This document shows positions 37,915 through 49,694 of a stretch of 64,000 nt of DNA, one piece after another. Numbering within the stretch: position 1 is the stretch's first letter; each line of letters starts with the position of its first letter. The stretch covers positions 19,917,716 to 19,981,715 of the forward strand of contig NC_045144.1 of the NCBI RefSeq assembly GCF_008831285.2, given 5' to 3'. Source of the stretch: Nymphaea colorata. Lineage: Eukaryota > Streptophyta > Magnoliopsida > Nymphaeales > Nymphaeaceae. The notes under the pieces were generated by a model, which saw only the letters and a program-made list of their open reading frames with translations, was not told the origin of the DNA and made no database searches. The position numbers and the translations under genes are program-made.

Positions 37915-38150
37915 GCACGTTTTACTGACAGTCTTTCCGACACGTCAGCATTGGCATGGTCTCTGACGTTTTACTGACGGTACCCCGAAAAGCCATCCGT
38001 ATATGAAGAGCTGGTCCGCCTAATGTGGCTCATTGATGCTTATGATGCGAAGGGTGAATGAACGTTACGTCAGTGAAACTCCCACGGTGCCAGTGACTCT
38101 CATGAAACGTCAGTGAAGGTATTAAGTTCTCCCAAGTTTTACTGACACTC
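37915..38150. repeat. Cluster of TTTTACTGAC motifs in both orientations
   Basis: TTTTACTGAC occurs at 37920-37929, 37969-37978 and 38137-38146. Its inverse GTCAGTGAA occurs at 38069-38077 and 38109-38117, and more ACGTCAG words lie between. Clustered short motifs in both orientations are typical of subterminal regions of plant DNA transposons, but no element ends are defined. Confidence 0.5.
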
Positions 38151-38159
38151 CATTACTTA

Positions 38160-39447
38160 ACGGTGATGCAATTTTTGTGTGAAAACTTTTTTTTTTGTTA
38201 AATAGATTTTATTGTTGAGAACTAATAAATTTTCTCTACTCTGAAGGGTCGATCTTCCACAGGGAATGGAGTTAATGAAAAAAACACATATACTTAAAAA
38301 AATAATCGCATCAATAAAATGGCACCGTCGCCAGGGAGAGCAGTAGTGACAAATTGTCTTCATTTTTATAGATGCTTTCAAATATTTACTTATTTATATA
38401 TATTGGTGATGGTGACTGTACCTATAGAAGGAGCAATTGGCCAAGCAAGTCCCACAGAACTTAGAAAAATTGTGTTTTTACTTAGTGTGTTATTTAGTTT
38501 TTTTTTCAAATAGATTGTTATTTTCTATTGACAGCATCTCAGTGAACGAGTGTGCTGGTTTTTTGTGTTTATTTGATTGCTTTCATTGTTAATATTAACC
38601 TACTGAATTCTGTTTTTTTTTTTTTGGAAGAATTTAATTCATTTTGAAAATTCATTTGAAATTTAATATTTCTGGACCAGATTATTGAAATTTTCAATTT
38701 TCATAGAATGTCATTGGCTGGTACGGTGCGTAGCTGAAACGAGGTTGTTTATGTTTATTTTTTTAATCCATTTTAAATATTTCAAAATACTTTTAATTCA
38801 GAAAATGAAAATTATGGACATACAGGCGAACAAGAAGTTATATATTTTAATTTGTGGCAGTACAGAACCATTATTGACAACACCATTAGGTGCATATTAA
38901 AGTCAAAATTTGGAAATAATACGGAGCATTAACTGCATTTAATTGTTTTACAGTAGTGAGAAATGAACAATGTTCATTTGATATTTGTAAAAAAATAAAA
39001 AAAAAATAAATGGCAACCATATTACTTGTTCGGGTTGAACAAATTATGTCGTAGGAGGACCTGATAAAATGGAGGAGGAAATTTTTCTTTTGTAGAAACG
39101 CTTTTGAGTCATAATTCCAAATATAAGCCTCACTTTTTTAATTTTCTCATATGGGCTTCGCTTTTCAGCTTTTGCTGCGGCTGTCAACTGAGGGCCACTT
39201 TTACCGTTATCTCATTAGCATGAAGAACGCGCTAAGAATAAAGTAGAAAAGTGAATACACATTTTTGGCTTGGAATATTCACTGAAAAAAAATTTACTTG
39301 ACTATGTAGCTAAAAAAAATATCAAAAAACTTTATTCCAGGTTCCAATAAATTGCAAATTCAAGAGGATTCAAATATACCAAATGTCGGATGGTTAAAAT
39401 TCACTACTGAAAGCACAATAACCATTGCGAAGAGTATCAAAAATTGT

Positions 39448-39491
<44 letters not shown>

Positions 39492-39737
39492 TAATTGGTA
39501 GAAACCAGAACAATAGGTCGAAAACAAAAACCAAACCCATAAAACATGATATTTAGTGTGTGTGTGTTTTTTTGGGTTAAATCTAACTTTAGCAAAATGA
39601 TCTTGAGGATAGGCCAATGTAAATGTATATTAAATTGATATTTTTTTTAGTTTTAATAGCTTATCTATAATAAGCAAAAATGAATGTCTCTCATAGCATC
39701 AACATTTTGATAATAGAAATCAATTTTTTTCATAAAA
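38160..39737. other. AT-rich gene-free spacer
   Basis: It contains poly(A/T) runs and a (TA)n microsatellite at about 39449-39489. No coding region or defined element is seen. Confidence 0.5.
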
Positions 39738-39863
39738 ACAACTTGATTCAAAGCATGTTTATATAAAAATAGGTTGATTAGGATGTTTATAGGTTCTTTA
39801 AAATAAGTTTTTAGCAAAAAAGTAAAGGGTCAGGTTTTTACCAACTCTCTTTCTCTCTCTCTC
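39738..39863 (-). repeat. Dispersed AT-rich repeat, copy A (inverted)
   Basis: Read in reverse complement this matches the repeats at 47206-47320 and 54473-54625. Shared blocks are GAGAGAG..TTGGT..AAA, TTTATA...CATG and TTTGAATCAAGTT-like words. It is AT-rich and non-coding, with a microsatellite at the end corresponding to the other copies. Confidence 0.6.
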
Positions 39864-39887
39864 ACACACACATATATAGGGTGAGTG

Positions 39888-40107
39888 AATGATGAATCTA
39901 GCTATCCAGAGTCACACAACCATTTAATCAAGATCGTCTATCTAAAACAGATGGATGGTGAGAAAAAAACAATGAAAAAATTTAGACAACAAAAATACAC
40001 TTTATATTTTTTTTTCTTGTTTTTCTCTTAATCGTCCATTATGATGGATCAAACAGTCTTCTTTAGATGGTTGTGTGACTCTAAAAAGCTAGAGTCACCA
40101 TTGAATT
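39888..40107. mobile_element. MITE with about 40-bp terminal inverted repeats
   Basis: The left end (GATGAATCTAGC...AGAGTCACACAACCAT) and the right end (ATGGTTGTGTGACTCT...GCTAGAGTCACCATT) are inverted copies over about 40 bp. They include a perfect AGAGTCACACAACCAT arm at 39909-39924 against 40066-40081. The element is about 220 bp, AT-rich inside and has no coding capacity. A diverged relative follows directly, and a partial copy lies near 55010-55111. Confidence 0.75.
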
Positions 40108-40109
40108 TT

Positions 40110-40325
40110 TGGAGTCTCGCTTTTTAGAGACACCCAGCCATTTAACGAGAACTATGCGATCAATCATGATAGACGGTTAAAAAAAAAAAAGAGAAAAAGA
40201 TGTGTATTTTTACTGTGTTTAGTATCAGTTCTCACATTTTTCTATATGTTTTTTTTTTCAATTATCCATCTACATCAGATAGACAACATTGGTTAGATGA
40301 TTGGATAAAGCACTATAATAGGTAA
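40110..40325. mobile_element. Diverged second copy of the 39888 MITE family
   Basis: GAGACACCCAGCCATTTAACGAGA and the following ATAGACGGTTAAAAAA echo the left half of the neighbouring element, and a poly(T) plus ATTATCCATCTACATCAGAT block echoes its right half. It is an old, decayed copy in tandem. Confidence 0.45.
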
Positions 40326-43300
40326 CTAAACAGTGCCTGTGGTCTTGGTGGGCAATTGCCTGCACGAGCCCACATATGCCTCTGGCACTTCCCCATAGAA
40401 AACAATTCTGGATAACACACATGCATGTGGGTCTGTCTGTGCTTTCTAATAAATGAAAAAATTTACCACCTATAGTCTAAGACAGACTACACTTTCTTTT
40501 TTCTCTTGAACGACCTCATATCAATAATTTAACTAAGTAATTAAATGGGTGCAGGTGATTCCACCAGCAGTTTATAGTTAGGTGAAACGCCAAAAAGTTT
40601 TTACCATAATTTAATACTCGCAGCTAATGAATGCATCAGCGAGGGCCTTAATGAGGGGGAGCATCTGCCATTTTTAATACAGATTAAAAACTCAAGCAGT
40701 TGAGTTGGCAAAGGGGCTAGCCTTCTTGCTTTTGTGGTAATGAGCAGCAGCAAGTAATTAGTGGCATTTAATGTGGGGGTAGAGGAGCGCTTGGGGGAAG
40801 ACGAAGTTACTTGAAATCAGAGGCATTGAATATCAAAGCTTGAAGATCTTTTCACATGCGCTCTTTCCATTCTCCAATTTTTTTTTTTCCAGCCATTTGT
40901 TTATAAAATATCTCTTCTTGAATTTTTGTGGGCTCTATCCTTTGTTCTCATTCAATTTATATCTCCCTTTTTGCCCGAAAAAACTCGACTTGTTAAACAA
41001 TTCGAGTTTGAGTTTAAATTTATATTTGAAATGTTAAACGAGTTGATTTCGAGTCATAAGAACTTGAATCGTTTAAGTTAGGCTCGCTTCACATATGTAA
41101 AACTACTTTGTCATAGTTAAACAAGTTTGAAAAAAAAATAAGATAGGTTAACATGAACGAGCTAAGCGAGTCAAGCTCGTGTTCGACACTATATAGTCGA
41201 GTCGAGCTTGAACCTGTTCTATGGAGCTTGACTCGAGTTCTAGCCAGGGGCTTGAGCTGGAGCTCCAATTTCTTGAGTCGAGTCGAGCTCAAGCTGGGCC
41301 AGCTCAAGCTTGAACTCTGCTCTTGTGCAGTCCTAGCAAGGATGTGCCAGAGTTATACCAAGTGTGGTTCAATTGGATCGATTCAGATCCAGTTGAGCTC
41401 GGACTCGGTTAAGTTTAAAACAAATGACTATCTTAAGATATGGCAGTTGGGTGGTGTAGTCCAGAGTCCACCCTGTGAGTAAAGATGAAAAATCTTCTTT
41501 CTCATCTTCTTGAATCACATAATCCAGTATCCCCCTTGGTTTCTGAATCCGATTTCCCATATATTTAGCTGATCCAAGTCTGATTTACTTGCAATCTTAG
41601 TTGGGATAAATATAATTGTATAAATCGTCAACTAAGTTAATTAAGTGACATAATTTGGTCACATAGATTTCATATTCACTTAGCTCACATATTTCATGTA
41701 CCCCCAAAAAATTGTATTTTAGAGAGATAAAGAGAGAGAGAATCTCAAGAACTAGCCTTTGTATGATAAAAGAAAGAGAGGTAGAGAGGTCCAACAAGTC
41801 AGGATATTGGTTCAGTATGACACCATTCTTTTGTGATTAAATGAACAAAAAAGCAAAAAAGTGAAGATCCCTACTGGACCACCCACAAGAGGGCAAAAAA
41901 TAACAATATTTTGCTCTATTGAGGACCACAGTGGATATATAATGGCTTTAGGCAAGCTAGCAAAAGAACAAGAAAATAAAAGACTGGTTCTCTGAGCAAA
42001 AACAGGAGAATGATGAAACCTTACATAAGGAACTACCATCCAAAATTTTGGATCATAGATCTGAGGATCTGATGTGACATGCCAAAGTCATGAGACTAGA
42101 TTCAAAAGTTAATAACTAAAAAGTATTTTAAGTCGCAAACTAGTTGCCATAGAATTTATAGCTTTCCAGTTTTGCATTGACAAAGTTTTTATTTATGGGG
42201 CATGCGATTGATTTTTTATATAATAAAGGTCGGGGGCCTACCACCCAGCAGGCATTGACTGGAAAGAGTAAAGAGAATCTTAGTTGAAACACAAGATCTC
42301 GGATCAGATCCACTAGCGGAGCTACCCTGCGGCTGGTGTGGGCAACTACCCACCCCAGCCTCAATAAACGTTACAAAAGTGTTACTATGATAATGCTAGA
42401 CTCAAGGCTCGACCCAACATGCAACCAACTCATATGATAAGATAGTTCAGTGCCCCTTAACTAAAAATTTCTGACTCTGCCGCTGATGAGAACATATCTA
42501 GGTTTCGCCAACAGCGGTCGATGCAGGGTATATCCACACACACATGTTTAGGGCATGTTGTTATGCATATTAATTAGAAAATCGTCATGTAGATGCAAAT
42601 CTAGTTTTAGACCTTGTAGATATGATATTTGAAGCAAGTACTTTAGAATGTCAATATACAATTTCAATGAAATCATAACAAATAGTAACATTTCTCAAAG
42701 CATATCCTTTAATTTAATCAATTATATGGACTTGATCCCATTAATCTTATGTGTTAGAAAATTTTCATTTTGTAAAATTTCAAAGTATGAACAACATGAA
42801 AAAACCCATATTTTCACATCGGCTTACTATACTAAAATAAGAACTAAAAATAATAATATTAAGTGATTTTCTTGAAAAATTATGTGTTCGTCGGCGCCCA
42901 ATAAAAACACAATGTTGGAAAGGAAAAACCGGCTATATATGGTCAGGTTGCAGCCGGAAAAAGATACCGGATAAATGTCAAGGACCCTTTGCACTGATAG
43001 ATAGTACGTACAGTCGACCGCACGCATTAAACAACCGTACACGATATAAATCTAAACATTCTTCGTGCCTTGAAAACTACATGCACATCAACCAGGTACT
43101 GATCAGATTTACCAACTAAATAGTACAATATAATGCCAAATACTTCCACCATTAAAAAAAAAAAGTTTCCCAACTAAAAAATATATTTTTAGCACACACA
43201 AAAAAGTTCGAAAATCCAAGCACCAAGAAATTATTTATTTAAAAACAAAAATAGAAGATAATAAATAAAATAAGAAAAAATAGTTTTAATATAAAAAAAT
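40326..43300. other. Gene-free region with CGAGCTTGAGTCGAG-type repeats
   Basis: The stretch 40980-41400 is dense in GAGTCGAGCTCAAGCT words. The stretch 42300-42490 contains an AGCGGAGCTACC...ACTCTGCCGCTGATGAG inverted pair of words of a kind common in plant transposon borders. No protein family is recognised. Confidence 0.45.
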
Positions 43301-44640
43301 ATAGAAAAAAAGTCAGCCTCCTACTCCTCCTCCTCCTCTTCTCCTTCCTCGGGCGCGATGCCAGCCGTGTGTTTTGAAGAGAGGTACCCGGGACACGGTC
43401 TACAAAGCTCTACTCTCTCTCTCTCTCTCTACTTTCTCTCTCTTCTCCTTTTAAAATTCCGATACCACCTTTGACCTCGCTCCCTCTCTTCTGTAAAAAA
43501 AAGTCTGAGAAAATTTTTCCCAACTTGGTTGGCAAAGGAACAAAGGAGTCCCACCATTTTTTCATGGGACTCTGGCGATTCCCCAGAGAGAAAGAAGGAA
43601 AGAGAGGACAGGCACCCAAATCCCAACGAGACCACCGGTCACCACCCGAAGGGCCAAAAGTCAGAGAAGACGCACACCGTCCTCCGCCCTGTCCTCGGCA
43701 GGAAAAGAGAGTAATCTGAACACGCAATGGCTGAGAAGGCTTTTATCTTGGGGAGGAAGGACAGACACAACGTCGACTCTGCTCTGCAGTGACATGAGCA
43801 GCTGCACTGTCTAATCTCATCAGGTCGTAAATTGATGTAAAAGCAAACAGCAGAAGAAAAAGGAGCGCGATAGAAAAAGGAGATAGGGAGAGTCGGCAGT
43901 TCCTGCAATGGAAATGGTTGGTCTGTACTTAAGAAAGCAGTACCATCGCAGCTTTCGATTTGCTTTCGTCCTGGAGAGAAGCAAAAAAGAATGAAGAAGA
44001 AAGAAAGCGTTATGAAGACTGCCCAAGTTATTGAAAACTCTGGTCTGCTATATATTCTGGAACCTTTACAGTTTTCTGGTAAGAATAACATCAAATCCCA
44101 ACAATTAGAACATGTATATCACCCCCCACAGAAGACCAAGGTATATAGAAGAGAGAGAGAGAGAGAGAGAGATGCCTGGCTTTCCCTTGTACGCCACAAC
44201 CATAAGAAGACAAATGGAAAAGAGAAAAAGAAAGGAAAGAATTCTAGCGGACGGATTCCGGTGTCACCGCCGAAACTCTAGAGATCGCCGTGAAACTGCG
44301 GTGACCGGCTGTTGAGAAAACGAAGTGCGCGCATCGTCTGGGCGCTGATGTTGGGGAGAGGCGGAGTTTTGCTTCTTTATCTTCACCATTTTCTTCCTCT
44401 TCTTCTTCTTCTTCTTCTTCTTCTCATTCCCCACCTGCTCCTGCTTCCGCTTCTTCTTCTTTGCCGTCATCATCGTCCTCATCTGCTTCCTTAGAGTTCT
44501 TCTTCGTCTTCATCGTTCTGCCCGTGGAAGCGAACAGGCAGGAGAAAGAACTGCAGGACTCGACGAACTCACGAAAGAGGAGAATAATGGAAAGGGACAG
44601 TCGGTCTCGGATATGACTACCATTTTAAGTAGTGGAATAT
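43301..44640. other. CT/GA-rich region with low-complexity open frames; no gene supported
   Basis: Base composition is richer in G+C and dominated by CT, GA and CTT runs, including (CTT)n at 44397-44424. An 8-bp stem hairpin (GAGTCCCA/TGGGACTC) lies at 43546-43572. Several overlapping open frames on both strands are low-complexity. The look is that of a promoter or leader, but no downstream coding exon could be found. Confidence 0.35.
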
Positions 44641-44786
44641 AGTCGATGTTGAATTACCGGAGTGTTCCAAAATCCTCATTCCTAGACAGGAATGATCTTC
44701 TCCCTCTCTCTCTCTCCATATCATAACAATATCATGCACATTTATGTGCAATAAACTTTCTCTGAATGTGCAATAAACATCTAACT

Positions 44787-44788
<2 letters not shown>

Positions 44789-44865
<77 letters not shown>
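44789..44865. repeat. (TA)n microsatellite
   Basis: About 38 uninterrupted TA units. Confidence 0.95.
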
Positions 44866-44869
<4 letters not shown>

Positions 44870-47175
44870 CCTGAATTTTCAAGAATTAAAAAAATCTACC
44901 ACTGAAAACATACTTTTTTTTATGCTACCCAAAGGCCATTTATCATTTAACCAATTAATAAGATTACTAAAAAAAAAAATCATGAATAGAAACATGATTT
45001 AAGAGGCATCATGTATGACAAGAAAATTCAGTGTTATATTTTCTATAACAGTTGGTCATGTTCAATGGCGATGAAATGTATTGGATGTACCTTTTATTAC
45101 TAAAGGGAGAGGGAGACTTGGGATTAGATGTAAATGGCAGTCCCTGTTATATCCACAAATATCATTTTTCCGATCTTAAATGGTGAGGTTTTGTATAATA
45201 AATTTGTTTTTGACAAGAGAAAGTGGAAAATTTTGGCAAATTTTAAAATAATTGATATTTAAGTGAGAAAAATACAAAATTTTAAAAATAAAATGAAGAA
45301 ATGCGAAAACAAATCAGGTCACTAAAAACCACAAAAACACGAAAATGTGAAAAACATGAAAAATGTAAAAGAATGAGGAAATTTTTTTCTTGATTTAGCT
45401 TACTAGAGTTTTTATGTTTTATCCATAGTATTTTAAATAATACACGTTTTCTATGACTATGGTTCTAATGGTTATGATGCAACCATGTTGGGGTAGCAGT
45501 CTCCTCACTTTTATTTATTTATTAATTAAGAATAAACTAAGGAACTTAAATTGCTAAGGGGCGGGTCATGCAAAGCCCAATTTTGGTTTAAGAGTACAAT
45601 GTGTTGTAAAATACCAATACTTGGATCTAAGGTTCTGTATTGAGGGGTAGAGCGAGACCAAATTGAAGTTTATAAATTTTGGAAATATCATTTTTCAAAA
45701 TTTTTATATAAACCAAGTGATTTTTTTTTCTTTAAATTTACATGTAAATTTTTAATTTTTTTTAATATGGAGGTAAGGCCCATGCTGATCTATAAGTACT
45801 GCGGCATGTGTACCTTAAAAGGAGGTAGATTATAATATTCTATTAAAATGGTAGTTATAACAGTAAATTTCTACAAAATCACCGACTTGGATCATACCCA
45901 TGTGGTGAAGTTGCAAAATGGAATGTAAAATAATAAGAAAAGTTTCAAATTAAATGGCCATTCATACCTTCCCACCATTAGGAGCAACCAATCTCTCAAT
46001 TATGATCTCAAAGTCAATGAAGAACAATTCGTTACATATGAAGGCGGTGACGACTGTAACATTAATGATGTCTCAGGCAAAACCAGTGGGAAGATTCCTC
46101 AGAATCTTTGCTTAATTTTTAAAAGAGAAACCAAGAAAGTTTGGTGAAACACCAACTTTATTGTTTGCTATTTTTCTACCAGCGATGGAAATGAGAGTGA
46201 CAGGTAAAGTCTTCTTCTTCTCTGTCGGAGTTCTATGTTTCCGGTGAGGCCCCGCAAACTTTCAGAGAAAAATTGAGAACCAGAGATTCCGGAGAGACGG
46301 AGAAAAGGAAGTTGGAATTTTGAGGGACCGCCATTCATGCATCCATGGCATAAAGTTCTCTAAAAGCTTGGATTATCTTTAAAATATCACGAAATTCGTG
46401 CCTGAAAAGTATAGAAGCTCTTACTACTAAAATCTCACTCATAACGGTACTCTTTTTAAGTTGTTCGAAGTCTACCTGTTATTTTTATTTCTTCTCACTA
46501 AACATGTTTATCGTTGTTTAATTAAAGTCAAGATAAACCCCGTAATGTGTGTATGTATAAAATACGATTCGTCTGATCATACTTAGTTCATAGTTCACAA
46601 AATTTCATGTGTAAATTTATTTTTTCAAGTGAATGCAAGGACTAGCGAAAGTCTGGTCGTTAGTTTGATCCCCTTAACTGCAAGCAGTACTAGTTTAAAA
46701 CTCTAGCTAATAAGTATATCATGGGTTTATCTCATAGCCACAAATAATGTATCCGAGTTTTAAATAGCGAGAATTTTCTTGGGTATAATATGAAGGACTT
46801 GAAAACTAGGAGAAAAAAATGGTAATTTAAAAAATTAAAAAAAAAGTGTGAAAATAATAAAACAAAGGAAAAAAAATAATGAAAAAAAGTGCGTTTCGTT
46901 TTTCACTTTTTTTTTCAAATAAATGAATTTTTTAAGTTTTAAATGGCATTTCATTTTCTTATGTTTTTCATGTTTTTTAAAAAATAATGCTTTTTTTTGT
47001 GACTATCATTTTTCCAAATCCTTGAAGCAGCCTTGGACTCTGAACAGAAAGACTATAAAGTGATTGAGATGGATCTCAAGACCGCATGTGTACATTAACT
47101 CTTTAGAAGTCAAAACATAAGTTCTCATCCATGTTATCTAGAAGGTATCTATCAACTTAGTTAACTTGGTTTCAC
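44870..47175. other. AT-rich gene-free spacer
   Basis: No gene or defined element is recognised. There are many A/T homopolymer runs. Confidence 0.5.
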
Positions 47176-47181
47176 ATATAT

Positions 47182-47182
47182 A

Positions 47183-47219
<37 letters not shown>

Positions 47220-47320
47220 TTGGTGAAAACTAAACCCATTGATTTTTTGTTAAAAAACTATTTTAATATGTTTATAAAGACTATTTTGATGTTAAACATG
47301 CTTTGATTCAAGTTATCAGT
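47182..47320 (+). repeat. Dispersed AT-rich repeat, copy B, preceded by (TA)n(GA)n
   Basis: A (TA)n run (47182-47205) and (GA)n run (47206-47219) lead into ATTGGTGAAAACTAAACCCA and a TTAATATGTTTATAAAGACT block nearly identical to that at 54501-54600. Confidence 0.8.
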
Positions 47321-48135
47321 TAAAATTCGAGCACAAAAATAATCTAAATTAAAAAAGCATGTAAATGAGCAAAGTAGGGCAGACGTTGAATGAAATTATT
47401 ACGTATAACTTATAGTAACGTAAATGTCATGATATATATTCTTGTGAAAAAAATTATAAAATGGACTAAAAAAAGGATAAAACAAACAATGAAAAAACCA
47501 AAAACGCTTGATTAAGAAGCTAGCTTTTGGACAAGTTTCCCACAAATGTGAAAGTTTTTGCTTCTGCTTATGGGCAAAAAGAGATTTTCCCTTTAATCTT
47601 ACCATTTTTTAGGTGTACCCAAAAAAAAAAAAAACACACTCGCACACACTGGGTATTGAACTGTTGACCTCCTTAGTCAGAGGCGGCGGAAGCATGCTGA
47701 AGCCGCGTGCCATTGTGACATAGATAATTAATTAGAGATGTCAATGGTTCGGATTTTGGCGGCAGAACCAACCAAGTTCATCCAACTCTCAGATTGAACA
47801 AAAGTCACTTGGGGTGACCTCAAACAACATCATCAAACGTCATTAAGCAATACATTGATTTGTAAAGCAAATCAGTGGGACTGCCAATTCTATGAATTGG
47901 CCAAAAAACTGTCAAAAAAGTCATTTAAAAAAAATTACAGGACAAAATGTAAAAAATAATTAAAAAACAAAACATTTTAAAACATTTTAAAAATAGTTAA
48001 AATTTGGCAGCTAGCATATTTGGGCACAAAAATCGAATCACAGCTGACTTCGTGATATTAGTAAGGAAGAATATCCCACAGTCCAAGCTAACACCTAAAA
48101 TCTGACTTTTTTCCCAATTAAACAATGACATCATG
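47321..48135. other. Gene-free spacer with a tRNA-like remnant
   Basis: Near 47648-47672 the plus strand reads TGGGTATTGAACTGTTGACC, which in reverse resembles the T-arm region of a tRNA or tRNA-derived SINE (GTTCAATACCC). No complete tRNA can be folded. Nothing else is recognised. Confidence 0.35.
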
Positions 48136-48188
48136 TTAATGTAACTTTTATTTGAAATTGTCCTCATTTCAAATAAAAGTTACATTAA
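48136..48188. repeat. Perfect 23-bp inverted repeat with 7-nt loop
   Basis: The left arm 48136-48158 (TTAATGTAACTTTTATTTGA plus AAT) is the exact reverse complement of 48166-48188. The loop 48159-48165 is TGTCCTC. It could be a foldback element, a young MITE remnant or a small-RNA precursor. Confidence 0.95.
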
Positions 48189-48879
48189 GGACCAGATGAA
48201 ACTTATCTGCATGATATTAAAATTTTCCTAATTTAAAAGACATCAATTGTTCAGAGAAGACCAAAACACCTGTTAATTAAAATGTCCTGCATCCACCACT
48301 TATAATACAAAGGAGTAGCATTTAAGGGAATTAAACTGACAACCAGACTTTCACAAGTCTGTCGGTCCGACAGACAGATTCTAAACAGATGGAATCTCAA
48401 ATAAACAGGTCATCTAGTGAAATGGAAAACGATGAAACCCTCAAACCCGACACGATAACCCATTTACAGTCTGATGATCTGGATCTGATTTTGAATTTGA
48501 TGTATAACATGAAAGTTCTTGTTCATGGAACTACGTATTGGTTTTCTCAAGCTACTCACAACAACTGCATGCTATTATTTTTCACAAGCTATGAATATAT
48601 ATCACAAATTTGAAGCAATATTGGGTTGGATCCGGTTATGGAATAGATTTGGATCGAATGCCTCCTTTTCTGATCCTAAGTTGGAGCTGGTAACACACTC
48701 TTCCCAGGACTGGCAACATGTCTGATTTAATGGGAACATCTGTTCCGAAATTGATCGATTGTTTCGAGATTTGGATCATCAAAAACCATAATACTTCATG
48801 TCAGATCTTGTCAACACTTAAAAAATCAGATCTGTGGATCAGAAACAAGATAAATTCAGGTGCCGTCTTTTCCTTTGAA

Positions 48880-49105
48880 GCATTTTCCCTGCTTTCTGCG
48901 ACACTGTGTCGGATCCAATAAGTTTTTGTCCTTTCTAGCCGGGTCTAGAAAAATACGGCCTCCATAAAGCATCGTTGGATTGGTTGAATCCACATCCAAA
49001 TCCAGATCTCGAATTAGCTTCTGAGGTTCATTTTCAGACCTATCAGGATCCAGACAGGATCCGGTCTTTATGCATCCCTATTTTCTTTAAAATAGATCGA
49101 AGAAA
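48880..49105. repeat. GGATCC-rich repeat, upstream copy
   Basis: It shares with 53018-53240 the ordered words TTTTTGTC..TTTCTAG, GGTTGAATCC.CATCC, GACCTATCAGG and TATGCATCCCTATTT, in the same orientation. It lies upstream of the DUF971 gene. Confidence 0.6.
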
Positions 49106-49179
49106 AGGTGTTGTAATTTGCTTTCCCAAGATCAATTTCAAAATTTCCTGATTTCATGCAACCGTAAAATTTCAAAAAA

Positions 49180-49180
<1 letters not shown>

Positions 49181-49204
<24 letters not shown>
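49181..49204. repeat. (CT)n microsatellite
   Basis: A short run of about 12 CT units. Confidence 0.9.
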
Positions 49205-49211
<7 letters not shown>

Positions 49212-49694
49212 TTTTTTGTGCAAATCACATTATTTAAATCAGTGACCGAATCGCTAGCTGTCGTTTTAAGAAAATAATTTTAATATTTTAAAAAATGTAT
49301 TGTTTCTAATTTTTTTTTCAGTAAATGACATTATTTTAAAATATATCTTCAGAAATTATTTGATTTGATTTTTATGCATATCGATCATTTATTTCTTTGG
49401 GAAATAATTTGTGAAATATTTTTAGCCGATACTAGTTCAGATGAATCAGGATATGTAATGGCAGAGAAGCGGTAAACTGTGGGCACCGGCCCGGTTCGTG
49501 AGACCGCGAAGATGAACAAATTTGTGTTGGGCAATTCTGTTGGGGAGGGATTGGAAACTCCTCTTCGCGCGGAAGTTTGTGGAGTGGGAGTCTTGAATTT
49601 ACTTCTCTGAGCTTCAATTTCTGGTGGTGCTCTGCAAATCCTTCTTCTTCACGGTTCTATTTTTCTCCGACTGGCCGCCTACCATCTTCATACA

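Noticed and set aside
43410-44494. Several open frames on both strands as a possible gene
   Set aside because: They are built from CT, GA and CTT low-complexity runs and mutually overlap; no domain or splice continuation is visible.
47648-47672. tRNA gene on the minus strand
   Set aside because: Only a T-arm-like word is present; the acceptor stem and D arm cannot be formed.
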